Source: Veillonella infantium (GTDB taxonomy: Bacteria > Bacillota > Negativicutes > Veillonellales > Veillonellaceae). Taken from it: a stretch of DNA of 64,000 nt. Where the stretch lies: assembly GCF_002959895.1 (NCBI RefSeq), contig NZ_PPDD01000009.1, positions 1 to 64,000 on the forward strand, read 5' to 3'. Shown piece by piece: positions 50,654 through 60,295 of this stretch. The first letter of the stretch is position 1, and the number at the start of each line of letters is the position of its first letter. The translations under genes were made by a program, and so were the position numbers. Under the pieces are notes generated by a model that worked only from the letters and a program-made list of their open reading frames with translations, searched no databases and was not told the DNA's origin.

Positions 50654-52858
50654 TTATAGTAAGCCTTTATTATCCATCATTTCTTTTATATTTAGTAAGG
50701 TGGATTTACAAACTACATCATATTCTAGTGTACTTAAGAAATCTGCAAATTTTCTATCATCTTCGTTTTTACAGTTTTCATAAGGGATCTTACCATTTTT
50801 TTTATATGGTTCTAGAATCCGATTTCGTCGGTACTTCCAAGTATTATAATAAGGACCTTTAAATTTTGTCATAAAGCCATTACTATCGACTATTACAAAG
50901 CCTTCAGACTCATGATGTGAATTAAGTTCCTTATTTATGATATCTTTTAGTTCGTCCATCGTATTAACTTGTTGAATTGTTTTTACAATAGATATTAACT
51001 GAGTGTCATATTTTTTAAGGATGGAGTCTAGTTCTGCTAGTCTCTCCCTAGAGAAAGATACATCAATATGTTTACCATTTACATCTAACGTATTTTGAAT
51101 CATATCAAGTACATAGAGATGATCTTGGTTATATTTTATAATATGTGTATCTTCTTGGCTAATGACTTCAAACATCATAGAACAGCTATTACGTTTTAAT
51201 AATTCTTTAATTTCTTCTTGTAAACTTGTAGGTAATTTTTGGAATAAATTTTTAAACAAATCTACGTGCATACCTTCTGTAGTAGATTTAGAAGCAAAGA
51301 CTAATTCATCATTAATGACACCTAGAATAGCGAGGTATCCATTTTCTTTAGTTCGAATTTCTACAGGGAAGGAGAGTGTGTTAGCTAAATTATTTAACTC
51401 AGTTTCTGGTCGTTCGTTGAGATTAAAGAATTTATTATAACTACGTAATTTCACATCTCCTGTCATACGATCCACAAATAACCCTCGAGCTTGTACTGTA
51501 TTTTCATTCCATAATCGTTTGTGGAATACACGTGAGGTGAAGTTTAAGGAATATAGGTTAGGGGAGCATTTTTTTACTTTTACTAATTTAGAATTACCTA
51601 AAATATTAATATCTTCGTTTTGTGTGAAGATAACATGTTGTATCATGCTTTGGTATTCATGGCGCATGTACTCTTTATCGTACACATCGTTTTTAATACC
51701 ATTTTTAGTAAAAGCAGCTGCAGTAATATCAATGTATTTGAGCTCGCCCCCAAATTCTACTTCTCCTTCTAAACAGAAGGAATATTTACCATCTGGAACA
51801 CCGCGATGACCATGAATTTGAATGAAGTCTTGACACATTCCATGCTCATAGTTAGTGTCATATATCTTTGCGATATCTGTTTCATATGCTCCAAAACCAT
51901 TGATAAAGGTAGAGGTAGCTATAAAGGTCATGTTAGGTACATAGGAAAGACCACCATGGGATACTAAATATTTTTTGCCATGAAAGCTGAAAGGATAGCA
52001 TTGACGAAGTGATTTATAAAAGAGGCGTAATTCTCGTTGAAGTGATTCTACATCTTTTTTCGTCATATCTTTTATGATAGGTGCTACTACTTCTTTCATA
52101 AATCGTTTGGAATGATCTAAGTTTGTATTGAATGCAAAGTTTGCAATATGTCGTTCGTGATTGCCTTCTAACATAATCGTATTAGGTAATGTACTGAGGC
52201 GCATCATTTCATATATCATTTCTTTATTTTCAATACCGCGCTCCAAATAGTCGCCACAAAAGATATAAAGTGTTTTTTCATCCCATGGAGTGATAGCTTG
52301 TTGCAATGCTGTGTAACAGCCGTGAATATCACCGATGATACGCACTCGTTCATATCGATTCGTTAAATTTACAGTAAAGTAATTGTTGATTTCATCGATA
52401 GAATTTATTTTCCTACAAAACTTTGGTAATGTAGTTGTTTTAATCATCTTGTGCATGCGGTGTATAACTTGCTCAGGCACTCGTTTGTAATCTGTTCGTG
52501 TAGCATTACGAGCTAAACATTCTTCTAATGATGTATCTGGTTCGTAGTAATATACAGTATATTTATATTTGTTAAGCAATTCTTTATATGCATTAACAGC
52601 TTTAGATGTAGTGTGGGTAGCATCCAAAACGACAAAGTCGCCATTGCTCATTCGTTTCTCTAAGCAATCTAGTAGGAGTTCCCAGGCCGGACCATTATCC
52701 TCTTGTGAAATATACCAACCGCTTTCACCAAGGGAAGGGCTGCGTAATAGCATACGGAAATGATCGGCTTCTAAGGTGTAAGCCTCAAGATTGTTGTCAC
52801 GAATCCACTGAGACTTACCACTAGCAGGAGCACCACGCATTAATAAAAGTGTTCTCAT
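50654..52858 (-). CDS. Polynucleotide kinase-phosphatase-RNA ligase fusion (RNA repair enzyme)
   Basis: 734 residues with three domains. 1-160: P-loop 5'-kinase with GAPASGKSQ (9-17) and VVLDATHT. 170-370: calcineurin-type phosphatase with GDIHGC (176-181), GDYLERG (202-208), GNHERH (232-237) and HGHRG near 350. 430-734: T4 Rnl1-like ligase with RSYNKFFNLNE, the nucleotidyl Lys in KENG (504-507), MMFEV near 562, SEGFVIV near 652 and TKFKG near 665. Together these heal and seal broken RNA ends, as Pnkp or T4 Pnkp plus Rnl1 do. GAGGAC precedes the start. The nearby DUF2828 gene and structured RNA make an RNA-repair neighbourhood. Confidence 0.87.
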   Translation of the reverse strand: MRTLLLMRGAPASGKSQWIRDNNLEAYTLEADHFRMLLRSPSLGESGWYISQEDNGPAWELLLDCLEKRMSNGDFVVLDATHTTSKAVNAYKELLNKYKYTVYYYEPDTSLEECLARNATRTDYKRVPEQVIHRMHKMIKTTTLPKFCRKINSIDEINNYFTVNLTNRYERVRIIGDIHGCYTALQQAITPWDEKTLYIFCGDYLERGIENKEMIYEMMRLSTLPNTIMLEGNHERHIANFAFNTNLDHSKRFMKEVVAPIIKDMTKKDVESLQRELRLFYKSLRQCYPFSFHGKKYLVSHGGLSYVPNMTFIATSTFINGFGAYETDIAKIYDTNYEHGMCQDFIQIHGHRGVPDGKYSFCLEGEVEFGGELKYIDITAAAFTKNGIKNDVYDKEYMRHEYQSMIQHVIFTQNEDINILGNSKLVKVKKCSPNLYSLNFTSRVFHKRLWNENTVQARGLFVDRMTGDVKLRSYNKFFNLNERPETELNNLANTLSFPVEIRTKENGYLAILGVINDELVFASKSTTEGMHVDLFKNLFQKLPTSLQEEIKELLKRNSCSMMFEVISQEDTHIIKYNQDHLYVLDMIQNTLDVNGKHIDVSFSRERLAELDSILKKYDTQLISIVKTIQQVNTMDELKDIINKELNSHHESEGFVIVDSNGFMTKFKGPYYNTWKYRRNRILEPYKKNGKIPYENCKNEDDRKFADFLSTLEYDVVCKSTLLNIKEMMDNKGLL

Positions 52859-52956
52859 AGTAATAGTCCTCTAATCTGCCCATAGGGCGTAATAAAATAT
52901 AACTGTATAAAAAACGAAACAAGTATTATATAAAAAATAAAAAAGGGCATAAAAAA

Positions 52957-52985
52957 ACAGCCTCAACGGAAATCCGAGAGACTGT
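52957..52985 (-). terminator. Terminator of rpsT (minus strand)
   Basis: On the minus strand ACAGTCTC pairs with GAGGCTGT (one G-T pair) with an inner CGG/CCG pairing, followed by TTTTTTT (plus-strand A run at 52951-52957). Confidence 0.7.
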
Positions 52986-53002
52986 CTTACTTGCTTTTAA
53001 AA

Positions 53003-53263
53003 TTATAAAGCGTTTACTTTAGCTGCAAGGTTGGATTTTTTGCGAGCTGCAGTGTTTTTATGAAGTACACCTTTGGAGGCTGCTTTATCAATTACGCTAG
53101 TAGCATGAACAAGTGCTTGTTTTGCTTCTTCTACTGCGCCTGCTTGAACAGCTTCTACGGTTTTACGACTTGCTGTACGGATTTGAGATTTTACAGCGGC
53201 GTTTTTCGCACGACGTTCAGCATCCGTTTTTACGCTTCTAATACTGGATTTAATGTTTGGCAA
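53003..53263 (-). CDS. rpsT: 30S ribosomal protein S20
   Basis: 86 residues from a TTG start at 53263, giving a product that begins PNIKSSIRSVKTDAERRAKNA after the initiator Met, the standard S20 N-terminus. AAGGAGG (53272-53278 on the plus map) is 8 bases before this TTG, while the alternative GTG at 53272 overlaps the ribosome site. E. coli rpsT also uses UUG. The Lys/Arg/Ala-rich helical protein binds 16S rRNA. It lies divergent from polA and downstream in direction towards the RNA repair gene. Confidence 0.95.
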   Translation of the reverse strand: MPNIKSSIRSVKTDAERRAKNAAVKSQIRTASRKTVEAVQAGAVEEAKQALVHATSVIDKAASKGVLHKNTAARKKSNLAAKVNAL

Positions 53264-53534
53264 TTGAGTCACCTCCTTAAAAATCGTTTCTTATACCTGA
53301 ATGATTATATCATACCACATATTGATACGCAAGGACTTTTCAGCCCAATATTTTCCTTGTTAGTATGAAGTATAAAACATTCTCTATTGTTATTAACTAT
53401 AGCATATAAGTCTATTTTATGAAATCAAGATTATTAATATATTTGCTAGTATTTTAATTAGTAATTATTTTGATTTTAAAAGTTAGTTAGCTCCCTTATG
53501 TTATAATAAAGGATAGAATTAAGCGAGGTGTATT

Positions 53535-56156
53535 ATGAAAAAATTAATGATTATAGATGGCAGTAGTTTGTTATTCCGTGCATTTTTTGCATTACCACCG
53601 TTGAAATCTGCTTTGGGTACTCCCACGAATGCAGTGTATGGTTTTTTAACAATGCTCATCAAATTGTATGAAGAAATTAATCCTGATTATATTGCCGTAG
53701 CTTTTGATAAAGGTCGTCAGACGTTCCGTACAGAAATGTATAGCGAATATAAAGGTAATCGTCCAGATGCACCAGAGGATTTACGTCCACAGTTTAGTCT
53801 TATTCAAGATGTATTAAAAGCCTTAGGTATTTGTGTTATTGAAGAAGAAGGTTTTGAAGGGGACGATATCCTAGGATCTTTAAGTAAGAAATTTGGCACT
53901 CCTGAGATGGCTGTTCAAATCATTACTGGTGACCGTGATAATCTGCAGCTCGTTACTGAGCATAGTCACGTGTTCTTAACTAAAAAAGGTATTTCTGACA
54001 TGTTAGAAGTAACTCTTGATAACATGGAAGAACTCTATGGCTATGGTCCTGATAAAGTTATCGAAATGAAAGCCCTTATGGGTGACTCCTCTGATAATAT
54101 TCCGGGCGTACCAGGTGTAGGTGAAAAAACGGCCCTTAAATTGATTACAGAATACGGTAATCTTGAGTCCGTATATGACCATATCGAAGATATTTCTGGT
54201 AAGAAATTAAAAGAGCGACTCTTAGAAAATAAAGACTTAGCGTTTTTATCTCGTGAGTTGGCTACAATTAAAACAGATATGGATTTATCTTTCAAAGCAG
54301 AAGACTTTGTACAAAATTTCCATGCCTCTGAGGTACAGCCTTTATTTGAAACATTAGGTTTTACTAAATTAACGCCTCGTATCGTTCAAGTGATGGGCGG
54401 AGAGGAATCCGCTTTTGGCGATCCTGGTTCTTTATTTGCTCCACAAGAGGAAATTTCTCTAGATGATTTAGTAGATGCTAAGGCTTTAACCTCTGAGTTC
54501 TATACAGATAAAACGGTGGCAGTACATATCGTGCTAGATGGTAAAACTCCTTTTAGAACAGTAATGAATGCTTATTTATCTAATGGTGATACGATTGTAA
54601 AAACAGACGATACTAAAGCTGTATTAGCTGTTTTACAAGGTGCAAAGGCCATTGTTACGACTCAAACCAAAGAGATTATTGAAGCCTTTGGTGAAGATGC
54701 ACCAGCTGAAATTTCTTTATTTAACGATGATAAAACAGCTCGTGTCCATGATATGTCTCTTCTCGGGTACTTGTTAGATCCTACGCGTACTAACTATGGT
54801 TATCTATATTTAACGGAACGTTTCTCCGTACCAAGCATTGCTAGTGGTAGCGTAGATGTAGAATGCGTGTCCATGGTGAAAGCTTTACTGGCCATGAACG
54901 AAATAGCTTGTGAATCTGCACGCCGTGAAGAGCTTTGGTCTCTATATGAAACAATTGAGTTACCATTGATTCATACCTTAGTGGTAATGGAGAAAAATGG
55001 TATCTATATTGATACAGAAAAATTAGCTGAAACTACAGCTCGTTTTAAAGAGGAATTAGCTCAAGTACAGCAAGAGATTTACGATATCGCAGGGGAAACT
55101 TTCAACATTAACTCACCTAAACAATTGGGTGTTATATTGTTTGAAAAGATGAACTTGCCAATCATTAAGAAAACTAAGACTGGCTATTCTACTGATGCAG
55201 AAGTACTTGATATGCTTCGTCATGAAAGTCCTATTGTAGAGAAAATCTTAGCGTACCGTTCTGTAGCCAAACTAGTATCTACCTATTGTGAAGGCTTGGC
55301 CGTTCTTATTAATGATAAGACTAAACGCATTCATACAACGTTTAATCAAATGGTTACAGCTACAGGACGTCTCAGTTCTTCTGACCCTAACTTACAAAAT
55401 ATTCCTGTTCGTACTGAAAAAGGCCGTGAAATTCGTGCCTTATTCTATCCAGGTGCAGGGTACGACACATTAGTTAGTGCCGATTACTCTCAAATTGAGT
55501 TGCGCATTTTAGCGCATCTATCTGGCGACGAAGCGTTAATCAAAGCTTTCGTTGATGGTAAGGATATTCATCGTTTTACTGCGGCAGAGGTACTAGGCAA
55601 ATCTCAAGAGGACGTCACTAGTGAAGAGCGTTCCCATGCGAAGGCCATTAACTTTGGTATCATTTACGGTATTTCTGACTTTGGCTTGTCTCGTGACCTA
55701 GGTATCACACGTGGTGAAGCTAAAAACTATATTGATTTATACTTTAGCCGCTATCCGAAGGTTAAAGAATATATGGATCGCATGGTGCAAGAGGCTCATG
55801 AAACTGGTAAGGTTCGTACTATGTTCGGTCGTCAACGTGAATTGCCTGATATTAACAGCCGTAACTTTAACCGTCGCTCCTTTGCAGAACGTACGGCCAT
55901 GAATACACCAATTCAAGGCACAGCTGCTGATATTATCAAGTTGGCTATGAACCAAGTCGAGAAAAAGCTAGAGGAAGGAAACTTTAAATCTAGACTTTTA
56001 TTACAAGTACATGACGAACTTGTATTAGAAGTGGTGAATTCTGAATTAGAAGCAGTAGAAGAATTATTACGTACGACAATGCAATCCGTTGTGGAATTAC
56101 ATGTTCCTCTTATTGTAGATGTGCACCATGCTGAGAACTGGGCATTGGTAAAATAG
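53535..56156 (+). CDS. polA: DNA polymerase I
   Basis: 873 residues. 5'-3' exonuclease domain (IIDGSSLLFRAFFALP, EEGFEGDDILGSL, GDSSDNIPGVPGVGEKTA), a degenerate 3'-5' exonuclease region, and the polymerase domain with motifs A (SADYSQIELRILAHLSG), B (RSHAKAINFGIIYG) and C (QVHDELVLEV). In the middle domain the usual first proofreading motif is not seen (VAVHIVLDGKTP instead of a FDTET-like site), so proofreading is probably absent, as in Bacillus and Taq enzymes. A TATAAT-like box lies about 30 bases before the start. Confidence 0.96.
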   Translation: MKKLMIIDGSSLLFRAFFALPPLKSALGTPTNAVYGFLTMLIKLYEEINPDYIAVAFDKGRQTFRTEMYSEYKGNRPDAPEDLRPQFSLIQDVLKALGICVIEEEGFEGDDILGSLSKKFGTPEMAVQIITGDRDNLQLVTEHSHVFLTKKGISDMLEVTLDNMEELYGYGPDKVIEMKALMGDSSDNIPGVPGVGEKTALKLITEYGNLESVYDHIEDISGKKLKERLLENKDLAFLSRELATIKTDMDLSFKAEDFVQNFHASEVQPLFETLGFTKLTPRIVQVMGGEESAFGDPGSLFAPQEEISLDDLVDAKALTSEFYTDKTVAVHIVLDGKTPFRTVMNAYLSNGDTIVKTDDTKAVLAVLQGAKAIVTTQTKEIIEAFGEDAPAEISLFNDDKTARVHDMSLLGYLLDPTRTNYGYLYLTERFSVPSIASGSVDVECVSMVKALLAMNEIACESARREELWSLYETIELPLIHTLVVMEKNGIYIDTEKLAETTARFKEELAQVQQEIYDIAGETFNINSPKQLGVILFEKMNLPIIKKTKTGYSTDAEVLDMLRHESPIVEKILAYRSVAKLVSTYCEGLAVLINDKTKRIHTTFNQMVTATGRLSSSDPNLQNIPVRTEKGREIRALFYPGAGYDTLVSADYSQIELRILAHLSGDEALIKAFVDGKDIHRFTAAEVLGKSQEDVTSEERSHAKAINFGIIYGISDFGLSRDLGITRGEAKNYIDLYFSRYPKVKEYMDRMVQEAHETGKVRTMFGRQRELPDINSRNFNRRSFAERTAMNTPIQGTAADIIKLAMNQVEKKLEEGNFKSRLLLQVHDELVLEVVNSELEAVEELLRTTMQSVVELHVPLIVDVHHAENWALVK

Positions 56157-56190
56157 TTTACATATTAATATTAAATGTTGGAAGATATAT

Positions 56191-56805
56191 ATGTTTAAAA
56201 TAGGATTAACTGGTGGTATTGCATCAGGCAAGAGTACTGTCCTTACCTATTTTAAGGACAAAGGAATACCTTATATCGATGCAGATATTGTCGCTCGTGA
56301 GGTAGTAGAGCCTGGTACTGAAGGTTTAAAAGCAATTGTGGATGCCTTTGGTTCTATTGTATTGCATGATGATGGTACATTAAATCGTGAAGTATTAGGC
56401 GCTATTGTCTTTCACAATGAAGAAAAACGACAATTGTTAAATGGATGTCTAAAAACACATATTCGCAATCGTATTTTGGAACTAACATCTCAATATGAAT
56501 CGGTTAATACACCGATTTTAATCTATGATATTCCATTACTCATAGAGGGGGAATGGTATACCATAATGGATGAGGTATGGCTTGTTTATGTAAACGAGCC
56601 TACTCAGATAGATCGCTTAATGAGTCGCAATGGATATACTAAAGAGGATGCTTTGGCTCGAATCAATAGTCAAATGCGTCTTGACGATAAACGCACTTAT
56701 GCAGATATAATTATTGATAATAATGGTACACCTTATGATTTATTAGCACGCTTAAATAGTATTTGGGAAGAACATATTGAGCCAATTTTACGGGAATTAA
56801 AATAA
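56191..56805 (+). CDS. coaE: Dephospho-CoA kinase
   Basis: 204 residues. P-loop GLTGGIASGKST at the N-terminus, DADIVAREVVEPG, and IPLLIEGEWY in the usual place of the LLFE-type motif. It phosphorylates dephospho-CoA, the last step of CoA synthesis. It follows polA by 34 bases, a common neighbourhood in Firmicutes. Confidence 0.93.
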   Translation: MFKIGLTGGIASGKSTVLTYFKDKGIPYIDADIVAREVVEPGTEGLKAIVDAFGSIVLHDDGTLNREVLGAIVFHNEEKRQLLNGCLKTHIRNRILELTSQYESVNTPILIYDIPLLIEGEWYTIMDEVWLVYVNEPTQIDRLMSRNGYTKEDALARINSQMRLDDKRTYADIIIDNNGTPYDLLARLNSIWEEHIEPILRELK

Positions 56806-56961
56806 TAGTCTGTTATGTACCCAATTTAGTATATAAAAAATAGTATTAAATGGTATAATAAGCCCATAAAATTTAGTATAATAGTAGCCTAATATTTTGT
56901 AGATTAGTATATTGTACCGATATTAAAATCGTATAGAGATTGTGTAAGGAAAGGGGGATTT

Positions 56962-57516
56962 ATGAAACGTGCAACGGCAACGGCGTTATCGTGCGTCGTA
57001 CTTGGGTGGTTTTATTTTACTCATTTAGATGATCCTTTAGCGCGTCAAGTGGCGTACCCCTTTAACTATAGAGATGTAGTGATGGCTGCAGCTGAGAAGG
57101 AACAGGTTCCACCATCCTTGGTGGCTAGTGTTATCTTAGCTGAAAGTAAATATAAGAATACTGCTGAGTCTGAAACAGGTGCTCTTGGATTGATGCAACT
57201 CATGCCAGATACAGCACGTTGGGTTGCTCAACAAGTTGGTCATGGTAATTATACAGATCGTCAGCTAAAAGAGCCTGAAACAAATATTGAGTTAGGAACA
57301 TGGTATCTAGGCCATTTGTTAAAAGAATTTAATGGCGATGAGGTGCAGGCGTTAGCGGCGTATAATGCGGGACGTGGACATGTTGAATCCTGGCTTAATG
57401 AGAATAAATGGAATGGCATGGTTGATACTATACCATTTCCAGAAACACGTAGCTATGTAAAAGCTGTTTTACAGTATCAACAGAAATATGAGGCATTATA
57501 TGGAAACGATTATTGA
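56962..57516 (+). CDS. Soluble lytic transglycosylase (SLT domain)
   Basis: 184 residues. A short N-terminal hydrophobic segment (ATALSCVVLGWFYF) is a signal anchor. The SLT fold follows: VPPSLVASVILAESKYKNTAESETGALGLMQLMPDTA, with catalytic Glu in AESKY, then ALAAYNAGRGHVESWL. It cleaves peptidoglycan glycan strands in the periplasm. GGAAAGGGGG precedes the ATG. It overlaps the start of the next gene, as in the coaE-slt order of many Firmicutes. Confidence 0.92.
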   Translation: MKRATATALSCVVLGWFYFTHLDDPLARQVAYPFNYRDVVMAAAEKEQVPPSLVASVILAESKYKNTAESETGALGLMQLMPDTARWVAQQVGHGNYTDRQLKEPETNIELGTWYLGHLLKEFNGDEVQALAAYNAGRGHVESWLNENKWNGMVDTIPFPETRSYVKAVLQYQQKYEALYGNDY

Positions 57517-58195
57517 AGCTTGTAAAGCATTAGATTATTCATGGTTGCCTCAGCAGATTGAGGGATTTAACTTAGTAGCATCCAATGAATCTGATTACAC
57601 TGCGCTACTTGAACGCCTTACAGCAGGTGAAGAGGTATTAAAGGTACCTATTTTCCATTATCAAAATGATCTAGGGTGGCGATGGTCTGCCTTATATGAT
57701 AAAGAGGTAGAGGACTATACGGTTCATATTGAAATGCCACTCTTTTCTTTTGTGGATATTTCCTTTGTACGGGCTGATTTAGAGTCGTTCTGGAAGGGGT
57801 TACAAGATCGATGTGTCAAAGGTTTAACTAATATGTTAATCGAGCCAGCGAATAACTTTACCTTTACGTATCGTCGCCGAGGAATACCTGAATGGGATTT
57901 TTCCGAGGTCATGCCTAAAGAATTGGAAGGTTTTATATGTGATGTTGATCCAGCTCACGGAATTCGGATGATTAATGGTTCTTTTATTATCGGTGAATAT
58001 CGTAAGATGGATGAATGTACTGGATTATTGCTATATTATAACGAATTACGTGATGAGTACTTTGCAGAGCTTCGTTATAAAAACTATCCTGAAATAGATC
58101 ATCATTTAGATGCTAAAAATTTAGTTGATTTAACCGCTGTTCTTCGTGAGCACCTAGGTCCTATATTAAAAGGGTTAAATGAGCGTGTTGACTAA
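57500..58195 (+). CDS. Uncharacterised protein downstream of the transglycosylase
   Basis: 231 residues from ATG 57500, with GAGG 7 bases upstream; the in-frame ATG at 57488 would place the site inside the gene. It overlaps the transglycosylase gene by 17 bases. No family recognised. The product has no membrane segment; it is mixed alpha/beta with many aromatic and acidic residues (WRWSALYDKEVEDYTVHIEMP, RRRGIPEWDFSEVMPKELEG). Coupling to the transglycosylase suggests shared expression only. Confidence 0.7.
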   Translation: METIIEACKALDYSWLPQQIEGFNLVASNESDYTALLERLTAGEEVLKVPIFHYQNDLGWRWSALYDKEVEDYTVHIEMPLFSFVDISFVRADLESFWKGLQDRCVKGLTNMLIEPANNFTFTYRRRGIPEWDFSEVMPKELEGFICDVDPAHGIRMINGSFIIGEYRKMDECTGLLLYYNELRDEYFAELRYKNYPEIDHHLDAKNLVDLTAVLREHLGPILKGLNERVD

Positions 58196-58353
58196 TAATT
58201 GTTAAGTGTGACTATGCTATTTTTTGAGTTATTTTATATTTATATGAAATAATCTAAGTGGGAATGTTTGGTTAAAGCCCATAAGAAAGCGTAGAATTTG
58301 TATATACACAGTAAATGTGATATACTATATATGACTTTTATATAAATCTTTTA

Positions 58354-58379
58354 AAAGAGTGGGCTTATGTCCACTCTTT
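58354..58379 (+). promoter_or_regulatory. Hairpin in the rimP-nusA operon leader
   Basis: AAAGAGTGG (58354-58362) pairs with CCACTCTTT (58371-58379) around an 8-base loop, 80 bases before rimP. Only a weak T-rich tract follows, so it may be a terminator or a leader element. Confidence 0.5.
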
Positions 58380-58458
58380 CATTTATGATTAGCCTAATTT
58401 TAAGGTGTTTCTAATCAAGAGATATATACAAGATGTAGTAATAAAGGAGGCGATGGCT

Positions 58459-58917
58459 ATGAAGAGAGAAGCAGTAGAGGAATTTGTATCCTCTGTAGTT
58501 GAAGGTATTATAGCCGGCACCGACATGGAACTGGTCGATGTAGATTACGTTCGTGAACGCGATTGGTATTTACGTGTCTATCTCGATAAACCAGGTGGTG
58601 TAGATTTGGATGACTGTCAGTTGGTTAGCGAAAAACTAAGTGCTGTGCTCGACGAAAAAGATCCAATTACGGAAAACTATTTATTGGAAGTATCTTCTCC
58701 AGGCCTAGATCGAGTTCTTAAGAAGGATAAGGATTTGGTTCGCTATAATGGTCGTGATGTTGATATCCAACTATTTAAACCGATTAATGGCAGTAAGCAA
58801 TTTACTGGTGTATTAGAAGGTTTTACAGACACAACTATCGATTTTACTATCAATGGTGAAAGCATGACATTCGAACGGTCTGCCATTGCACAAATTCGAT
58901 TACATCTTGATTTTTAA
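58459..58917 (+). CDS. rimP: Ribosome maturation factor RimP
   Basis: 152 residues from ATG 58459; AAGGAGG (58444-58450) is 8 bases away, while ATG 58453 is only 2 bases from it. TDMELVDVDYVRERDWYLRVYLDKPGGVDLDDCQLVSEKLS and YLLEVSSPGLDRVLK are RimP motifs. It assists 30S assembly. First gene of the rimP-nusA-ylxR-ylxQ-infB-rbfA-nrnA operon. Confidence 0.94.
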   Translation: MKREAVEEFVSSVVEGIIAGTDMELVDVDYVRERDWYLRVYLDKPGGVDLDDCQLVSEKLSAVLDEKDPITENYLLEVSSPGLDRVLKKDKDLVRYNGRDVDIQLFKPINGSKQFTGVLEGFTDTTIDFTINGESMTFERSAIAQIRLHLDF

Positions 58918-58934
58918 TATATGGAGGCATACGA

Positions 58935-60011
58935 GTGAGTCAAGAATTAATTCAAGCGGTAATGGTGCTTACAAAGCAAAAAGGTTTTGCTCCTGAGGTT
59001 ATTTTTGAATCCTTAGAGGCTGCATTGTTGCAAGCATATCGCAAAGAACCAACATCTAATCCAGATGCGTACGTTGTGATTGACCGTGAAACAGGCGTTT
59101 ACAAAGTAATGGCTAAAAAACAAGTAGTGGAAACTGTGGAATTACCAGAAACAGAAATTAGCTTGTTAGAAGCGCGCAAAATTGACAAACGTTTTGAAAT
59201 TGGCGACGTAGTAGAAGTAGATGTTACTCCAGCTAACTTTGGCCGTAGTGCTGCCCATACTGCAAAACAAATGCTTATTCAACGTTTGAAAGAGGCTGAA
59301 CGAAGCGTAGTATACGAAGAATACTATAGCCGTGAAGGCGATATCATTACTGGCGTTATTACACGTGTTGAAGGTAAAAATGTATTTATCGATTTAGGTA
59401 AAACAGAAGCAATCTTGCCTCCTACAGAGCAAATTGCTACAGAAACATATCGCGAAGGAGATCGTATTAAATGCTATATCGTAGAGGTTAAGAAAACTAC
59501 GAAAGGGCCTCAAATCATGATTTCCCGCACACATCCTGGTTTATTAAAACGCCTCTTTGAATTAGAGGTACCAGAAATTTATGAAGGTGTGGTAGAACTT
59601 AAATCTGTAGCTCGTGAGCCAGGTATGCGTTCTAAGATTGCTGTTTATAGCCGCGATGAAAATGTTGACCCAGTAGGTGCTTGCGTAGGTCCTAAAGGTC
59701 AACGTGTACAACATATCGTTGATGAGTTACATGATGAAAAGATTGATATCGTTAAATGGGATGAAGATCCAGCAATTTATATCGCAAACTCTTTGAGTCC
59801 AGCAAAGGTTGTATCTGTTGATGTAAGTGAAGAAGAAAAATCCTCTTACGTTGTAGTTCCTGATTATCAATTATCTTTAGCAATTGGTAAAGCTGGTCAA
59901 AATGCTCGATTAGCAGCCAAATTAACTAACTGGAAAATCGATATTAAGAGTGAAACTCAAGCAGCTGAAGAACCTTTTGCAGGTTTTGGCAATGCTGAGG
60001 ATGGAGAATAG
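58935..60011 (+). CDS. nusA: Transcription termination/antitermination factor NusA
   Basis: 358 residues from a GTG at 58935 after GGAGG. N-terminal RNAP-binding domain, S1 domain (GDIITGVITRVEGKNVFIDLGKTEAILPP near 135) and two KH domains (GACVGPKGQRVQHI near 250; SLAIGKAGQNARLAA near 318). It modulates pausing and termination. No C-terminal acidic repeats, as in other Firmicutes. Confidence 0.96.
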   Translation: MSQELIQAVMVLTKQKGFAPEVIFESLEAALLQAYRKEPTSNPDAYVVIDRETGVYKVMAKKQVVETVELPETEISLLEARKIDKRFEIGDVVEVDVTPANFGRSAAHTAKQMLIQRLKEAERSVVYEEYYSREGDIITGVITRVEGKNVFIDLGKTEAILPPTEQIATETYREGDRIKCYIVEVKKTTKGPQIMISRTHPGLLKRLFELEVPEIYEGVVELKSVAREPGMRSKIAVYSRDENVDPVGACVGPKGQRVQHIVDELHDEKIDIVKWDEDPAIYIANSLSPAKVVSVDVSEEEKSSYVVVPDYQLSLAIGKAGQNARLAAKLTNWKIDIKSETQAAEEPFAGFGNAEDGE

Positions 60012-60013
60012 TC

Positions 60014-60283
60014 ATGAAACCGAAATCCCAACCTATGCGCACCTGTGTAGGATGTGGTGAGCCAAAGGTAAAACGTGAATTGATTCGCGTAGCCTTGAGC
60101 CCAGACGGTAACATTAGTATTGATCGCACTGGTAAAGCACCAGGACGTGGAGCCTATCTATGTGAATCCATGTCGTGCTTTGAACAAGCCTATAAGGCAA
60201 AACTATTAGAACGGTCATTAAAGCATAGTGTATCGAAAGAGATATACGAAGCGTTACAACGTGATTTACAAGAGCATGAGTAA
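60014..60283 (+). CDS. rnpM: YlxR/RnpM family RNA-binding protein
   Basis: 89 residues. MRTCVGCGEPKVKRELIRVA and GRGAYLCESMSCFEQAYKAK are the YlxR (DUF448) motifs with paired Cys. Recent work links YlxR to RNase P regulation (RnpM). It sits 2 bases after nusA and 12 before ylxQ, the standard order. Confidence 0.9.
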   Translation: MKPKSQPMRTCVGCGEPKVKRELIRVALSPDGNISIDRTGKAPGRGAYLCESMSCFEQAYKAKLLERSLKHSVSKEIYEALQRDLQEHE

Positions 60284-60295
60284 TCACTGATATAC

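Noticed and set aside
53060-53368. 102-codon plus-strand frame across rpsT
   Set aside because: Antisense to rpsT; Cys/Phe-rich translation typical of reverse-complemented Lys/Ala codons.
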